This document shows positions 53,731 through 57,676 of a stretch of DNA of 57,676 nucleotides, in pieces. Within the stretch, counting starts at the first letter, position 1; every line of letters begins with the position of its first letter. Source of the DNA: Methanolacinia paynteri (lineage in GTDB: Archaea; Halobacteriota; Methanomicrobia; Methanomicrobiales; Methanomicrobiaceae); contig NZ_AXDV01000001.1 of NCBI RefSeq assembly GCF_000784355.1, forward strand, positions 1-57,676, read 5' to 3'. A program made the position numbers and the translations under genes. Under the pieces are notes generated by a model. That model did not search any database. It saw only the letters and a program-made list of their open reading frames with translations, and had not been told where the DNA came from.

Positions 53731-53849
53731 ACCTAAATACTCCCAGTAATTGTCTATTTGGATCAGGTAATAACACTATTTAATTGGTTTTTCTTATGGC
53801 GTTTAGAGAAGGGAATTTGTTAAATAGTATCTGAGAGATGATCATTTAA

Positions 53850-54890
53850 ATGCAGAGACTGCCCGATTTCGGATTATTGCTGATCTATTTTATTATTCTG
53901 ATTGTGGCAGTATCCGCGATTGCGGTTTTCTCGACCCTGATTGGAGTACTGATTGTCGCTGCAGCCTTTGCAATTGTCCTTATGCCTGCACAGAGGTACC
54001 TGGGACTGAAGATGAGGGCCGGGATCTCTGCCGCGATTATCACGACCCTGGTTGCGGTTTTTATAGTTGTGGCATTCTATGTCACTGCTGTTGTAATAAT
54101 CAATGATTCCGGCTTTTTCCTCAATATGATCAAATCCATAACTGCATGGCTGAACTCTCTTCTCTTTAACATCAAAGCTGAACAAATCTCCGGAACTTTT
54201 GCCATCTCTTCTGACATCTTTCTCCAGATCCTTGAAAAAACAGAAGACTGGTCATTGCAATTGCTGTCTATGGCACCCCAGATTATAATGAAAACTTTCA
54301 TTCTTTTCCTTTCAATGTACCTCTTTCTTGTATTTGGGGATAATATCCACTCGGATTTTATATCTATAATGCCGCGTTCAGTGATGCCGTCTATAAAAAT
54401 CTTTGAAAAGTCGATAGTCGACATGCTTTATGCGGTGTTTAATGTTCATATTGTAGTCGCCTTTATAGTGTTCATAGCCTCATTTCCTGTATTCTACATC
54501 CTCGGCTATGATCATATCCTTTTCTTTGCAGTCCTTTCTACTGTACTCGCTCTTATTCCTGTGCTGGGGCCTGTGGTTATGATCGCCTTCCTTGCCCTGT
54601 ATGCGATCTCTATCTCGGACTGGCAGGGCCTGGTAATTATTATTGCCATTGCATGGCCTCTGCTTTGTGCCATTCCCGACTGGTGGATCAGGCCGTTTTT
54701 GATGGGGAAACGCACAAAAATAAGTGGTGTTATTATGTTCATTGCCTTCTTCGGTGGAATAATGGCTATGGGCGTGGTCGGTTTCATCATAGGGCCTGTG
54801 ATCGTGGCGCTGGTTATTGCATGCTACAGGATAATTATTGCAGGTCATGTCATTCCTGCAGATCCGGTTCCCCGTGATTCAGGCAGCTGA
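53850..54890 (+). CDS. AI-2E/PerM-family membrane transporter
   Basis: 346 residues with about eight hydrophobic helices and the family's C-terminal signature: LPVL-type loop in LALIPVLGPVVMIAFLALY, WPLLCAIPDWWIRPFLMGKRTKISG and a final GVVGFIIGPVIVALV. Bacterial relatives export AI-2 or act as Na+/H+ antiporters; the substrate here is unknown. Start ATG 53850, no strong Shine-Dalgarno sequence. Confidence 0.88.
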   Translation: MQRLPDFGLLLIYFIILIVAVSAIAVFSTLIGVLIVAAAFAIVLMPAQRYLGLKMRAGISAAIITTLVAVFIVVAFYVTAVVIINDSGFFLNMIKSITAWLNSLLFNIKAEQISGTFAISSDIFLQILEKTEDWSLQLLSMAPQIIMKTFILFLSMYLFLVFGDNIHSDFISIMPRSVMPSIKIFEKSIVDMLYAVFNVHIVVAFIVFIASFPVFYILGYDHILFFAVLSTVLALIPVLGPVVMIAFLALYAISISDWQGLVIIIAIAWPLLCAIPDWWIRPFLMGKRTKISGVIMFIAFFGGIMAMGVVGFIIGPVIVALVIACYRIIIAGHVIPADPVPRDSGS

Positions 54891-54982
54891 AAGTTCTTTC
54901 TTTCGTGAGCGCCTGGCGGACTGAATTTAATTTCCAAAATTATTAATATTATTCTACCCTTTTTAGAGGTAGGTGAAAAATT

Positions 54983-55162
54983 ATGGATTGGCTTGGTGCA
55001 ACAGCACTTTTAATCGGACTTATTCTTGTAATCTTCGGTATAGGGCTCACTTTTTCGATAGATGCCGTTCAGATGATAATCGATAAATTCCTGGGGCTTT
55101 TAGCTTTATTGATTGGAATTATCCTGATGGCAGGCGGATATATGCTTATCCGCGAACAATAA
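54983..55162 (+). CDS. Small two-helix membrane protein (59 aa)
   Basis: Read directly: MDWLGATALLIGLILVIFG ... GGYMLIREQ. Two hydrophobic helices separated by a short DAVQMIIDKF loop. Good Shine-Dalgarno AGAGGTAGGTG about eight bases before the ATG. Codon use is like its neighbours. Function unknown. Confidence 0.65.
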   Translation: MDWLGATALLIGLILVIFGIGLTFSIDAVQMIIDKFLGLLALLIGIILMAGGYMLIREQ

Positions 55163-55276
55163 TCATTTTATGCCGAATTCAAAATAGCTATATGCTTATA
55201 TTCAAAACTCTATATTTGGTATAATTAACCTGATTGTCATCGATGACTGACATGCATCCGGTTGTGGAGAGTAAAT

Positions 55277-57676
55277 GTGATCAAGGTACTTCATGTCGAC
55301 GACGAGCCCGCACTTGTTGAAATAACAAAGGGTTTCCTGGAGAAAAGCGGTGAATTTGAGGTTACTACCTTTACCTCTGCAGTTGATGCAATAAAAGATC
55401 TTGAAACTACATCATATGATGTTCTGATATCCGATTATGAGATGCCCGCTCTTGACGGGATCGAATTTTTAAAACGTCTGAGAGCAAAAGGAATTGATAC
55501 TCCTTTTATTATCTTCAGCGGCAGGGGACGCGAGGATGTCCTGATAGAGGCCATTAACAACGGTGCCGATTTTTATCTGCAGAAGGGAGGAAAACCAAAG
55601 GCCCAGTTTGCAGAACTTGAAAACATGATCCGGCAGTCTGTCAGCAGGAAGATGGCCGAGAAGGAACTCAAAAAGAGCGAAGAGCGCTATCGTGCCGTTG
55701 TCGAAAGCCAGACAGAATTGATATGCCGTTTTCTTCCGAACGGAACAATAATCTTTGCGAATGATGCCTTCTGCAATTATTATGGTATTGCATATGATGC
55801 ACTTATAGGGCATAAACTCAATCACGATGTTCCTGAGGAAGAGATTCCTTCCTTAAAAAGGCATTTTTCAGATCTGACTCCTGATGATCCGATAGGGGAT
55901 GTTGAACACAGGGTTATTCTTCCCAATGGCGAGGTTCGCTGGCAACAGTGGAGTGACCGGGCGATCTTTGATGATTCCGGAAAACTCAGCGAATTTCAGT
56001 CAGTTGGGAGGGATGTCACCCAGCAGAAGCTAATGCAGATCGATCTCCAGGAGAAGGTGAATTATGTCCAGGCTTTAATGGACACTATGCCTGCTCCGGT
56101 CTTTTATCGCGACACCAAAGGCATTTATCACGACTGCAATCGTGCCTTCGAGGAGTTTGTTGGCCTCCCAAAGGAAAAGATCAAAGGGATGACGATCCAT
56201 GAATTTTTCGACAAGGATTTTGCCGACCATTATGCAATGCGTGACCAGGAGATCGTCAGGAATCCTCATATACAGCAGTATGAGTATGCTGCAAATAACA
56301 GCAGAGGAGAGATTATCGACGTTCTGTTCTCCAAGACCGCAAGGTTCGCAGCCGACGGGACAGTCGACGGTATAGTGGGGGTAATTGTCGATATCAGCGA
56401 CCGGAAGAAGATGGAGAGGGAGCTCAAAAAAGAGTTCAACTATGTCCAGGCCTTAATGGACACTATGCCTGCCCCGGTCTTCTACCGTGATACCAAAGGC
56501 GTTTATCATGACTGCAACCGTGCCTTTGAGGAGCTTGTCGGACTCTCTAAGGCCGAGATTATCGGCAAGACGATTCATGACTTTTTTGAAAAGGATCTTG
56601 CCGATCACTATGCAATGATGGACCAGAAGATCGTCGATAACCCGCATGTCCAGCTTTACGAGTATGAAATAAACAATGCCAAAGGTGAGAGATCCGATGT
56701 CCTCTTCTCGAAGACCGCAAGATTCGCCGCTGACGGTACTGTCGACGGCATAGTGGGAGTTATCATGGATATCAGCGATCGGAAGAAGATGGAAAGAGAG
56801 CTGATAGAGGAGGTAAACTTCGTCCAGGCATTGAAGGATACCATCCCCGCTCCGGTCTTCTACCGTGACGTCAACGGGATATATCATGACTGCAATCGTG
56901 CTTTCGAAGAGCTGGTAGGGCTTTCCAGGGATGAGATTATCGGCAAAACGATCCATGATTTCTTCAACAAGGATCTCGCGGATGTTTATACGCTTAAGGA
57001 CCAGGAGATCATCCAGAATCCGCATGTCCAGCAGTATGAATATGCGATCAACAACTCCAAGGGCGAGATAATCGACGTGCTGTTCTCCAAGACTGCTCTT
57101 TTCAAGGCTGACGGGAGCGTTGCAGGTGTGGTCGGTGTTATCCTTGATATAAGCAACCGCAAACAGATGGAGAAGCAGCTGAGGGAAAGCGAGATCAAGC
57201 TTAGAACTCTTGCGGATTTCACGTACGATCTGGAGTCGTGGATGAGCCCGGAGAAAGAATTTATCTATATTTCCCCGTCATGCAAGAGAATTACGGGATA
57301 TCCTGCAGAAGATTTCTACAACTCTCCAATAGAGACTCTTCAAAAGATAGTTCACCCTGACGACTGGCCGCGTGTTTATAATCATTACAACACCATGAGC
57401 GAGGACATGCGTAATATCATCCAGTTCGATTTCAGGATTATCACCAAAGACGGTGAAATGAAATGGATATCGCATAATTGCCAGCCTGTTTATGATTCGG
57501 ATGGCAAGTGGGCCGGAAGGCGTGAAGCCAAAAGGGACATCACCTTCAGGAAAAAGATCGAGGAGGAGCTCTCGAAGGCCAATGCGAAGCTGAACCTCTT
57601 GTCAAGTGTCACCCGGCATGATGTCTTAAATCAGGTTACGGCTCTTTACGGGTATACCGAACTTGCCCGTGAACTT
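55277..57676 (+). CDS. Receiver-multiPAS sensor protein, 3'-truncated, with tandem PAS duplication
   Basis: Starts at GTG 55277 with GGAGA six bases upstream and runs off the window after 800 codons. Receiver at residues 1-120 (VLHVDDEPAL; Asp in VLISDYEMP). PAS 1 at about 130-255; then three tandem near-identical PAS domains at about 261-386, 387-512 and 513-638 (each with APVFYRD ... HDCNRAFEE and DVLFSKTA); then PAS 5 at about 645-765. It ends in a HisKA-like LNLLSSVTRHDVLNQVTALYG like that at 38.1 kb; an HATPase domain should follow outside the window. Confidence 0.88.
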   Translation, partial: MIKVLHVDDEPALVEITKGFLEKSGEFEVTTFTSAVDAIKDLETTSYDVLISDYEMPALDGIEFLKRLRAKGIDTPFIIFSGRGREDVLIEAINNGADFYLQKGGKPKAQFAELENMIRQSVSRKMAEKELKKSEERYRAVVESQTELICRFLPNGTIIFANDAFCNYYGIAYDALIGHKLNHDVPEEEIPSLKRHFSDLTPDDPIGDVEHRVILPNGEVRWQQWSDRAIFDDSGKLSEFQSVGRDVTQQKLMQIDLQEKVNYVQALMDTMPAPVFYRDTKGIYHDCNRAFEEFVGLPKEKIKGMTIHEFFDKDFADHYAMRDQEIVRNPHIQQYEYAANNSRGEIIDVLFSKTARFAADGTVDGIVGVIVDISDRKKMERELKKEFNYVQALMDTMPAPVFYRDTKGVYHDCNRAFEELVGLSKAEIIGKTIHDFFEKDLADHYAMMDQKIVDNPHVQLYEYEINNAKGERSDVLFSKTARFAADGTVDGIVGVIMDISDRKKMERELIEEVNFVQALKDTIPAPVFYRDVNGIYHDCNRAFEELVGLSRDEIIGKTIHDFFNKDLADVYTLKDQEIIQNPHVQQYEYAINNSKGEIIDVLFSKTALFKADGSVAGVVGVILDISNRKQMEKQLRESEIKLRTLADFTYDLESWMSPEKEFIYISPSCKRITGYPAEDFYNSPIETLQKIVHPDDWPRVYNHYNTMSEDMRNIIQFDFRIITKDGEMKWISHNCQPVYDSDGKWAGRREAKRDITFRKKIEEELSKANAKLNLLSSVTRHDVLNQVTALYGYTELAREL

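Overview
The window looks like a chromosomal segment of a hydrogenotrophic methanogenic archaeon, most likely of the Methanomicrobiales (a Methanoplanus/Methanolacinia-like genome; the genus is inferred, not proven). The support is an F420-reducing hydrogenase operon (frhADGB), four-subunit pyruvate:ferredoxin oxidoreductase, the methanopterin enzyme MptA, a dihydropteroate-synthase-like protein, a DUF2124-like methanogen protein, archaeal aIF2-beta and RNA polymerase subunit L, an archaellin, CTP-dependent riboflavin kinase, class I HMG-CoA reductase, and many PAS-rich sensor proteins. ATG, GTG and TTG starts preceded by Shine-Dalgarno sequences are common, genes are often linked by ATGA overlaps, and T-runs follow many genes.

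Layout. 1-4.4 kb: end of a lipoprotein gene, acetyltransferase, HMG-CoA reductase divergent from a Trm5-like tRNA methyltransferase, and an MscS channel. 4.4-8.2 kb: an AT-rich accessory stretch with a membrane-anchored double winged-helix regulator, a small secreted protein and a lipoprotein; a shared promoter-like motif occurs three times here. 8.2-12.1 kb: a leftward run of HTH regulator, HMG-CoA synthase, thiolase, DUF35 zinc-ribbon protein and TspO, i.e. the entry to the mevalonate pathway. 12.2-18.7 kb: ribK-ribB, and ribL behind a JAMM protein, which together give riboflavin/FAD synthesis, with two paralogous PAS proteins, a metallopeptidase and an iron-dependent alcohol dehydrogenase between them. 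18.8-24.2 kb: UspA, DHPS-like protein, PHP phosphoesterase, TruA, a coiled-coil membrane protein and a J-domain protein. 24.3-30 kb: porBACD, HxlR regulator, MFS exporter, UspA. 30-32.2 kb: an AT-rich island with an array of TTTGCA words, a dispersed repeat, an orphan restriction-like gene and tRNA-Asn. 32.2-43.3 kb: informational and housekeeping genes (two M24 peptidases, AAA ATPase plus metallo-hydrolase, rpoL, aIF2-beta, purL) and a large histidine kinase with a separate receiver. 43.9-49.6 kb: flavodoxin, mptA and frhADGB. 49.7-57.7 kb: a receiver/CheC/kinase cassette, DUF2124-like protein, archaellin, AI-2E-family transporter, and a long receiver-PAS sensor protein that runs off the window.

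Most notable non-coding signals. (1) A dispersed repeat has three long copies (about 22.4, 30.6 and 43.4 kb) plus an inverted fragment at 8.1 kb; its stems are kept by compensatory changes between copies, which points to a structured RNA or hairpin-rich mobile element I cannot assign to a known family. (2) A three-helix hairpin sits directly upstream of mptA. (3) A motif TTTGTC-N2-AGAAAT-N2/3-ATATA precedes the two exported-protein genes, and a third copy has no gene after it. (4) At least ten TTTGCA/TGCAAA words cluster upstream of the orphan nuclease-like gene. Protein-level oddities include two sensor proteins whose H-box histidine is replaced and which end without an ATPase domain, three tandem near-identical PAS domains, and an amphipathic N-terminal extension on FrhG with a second possible start inside it.
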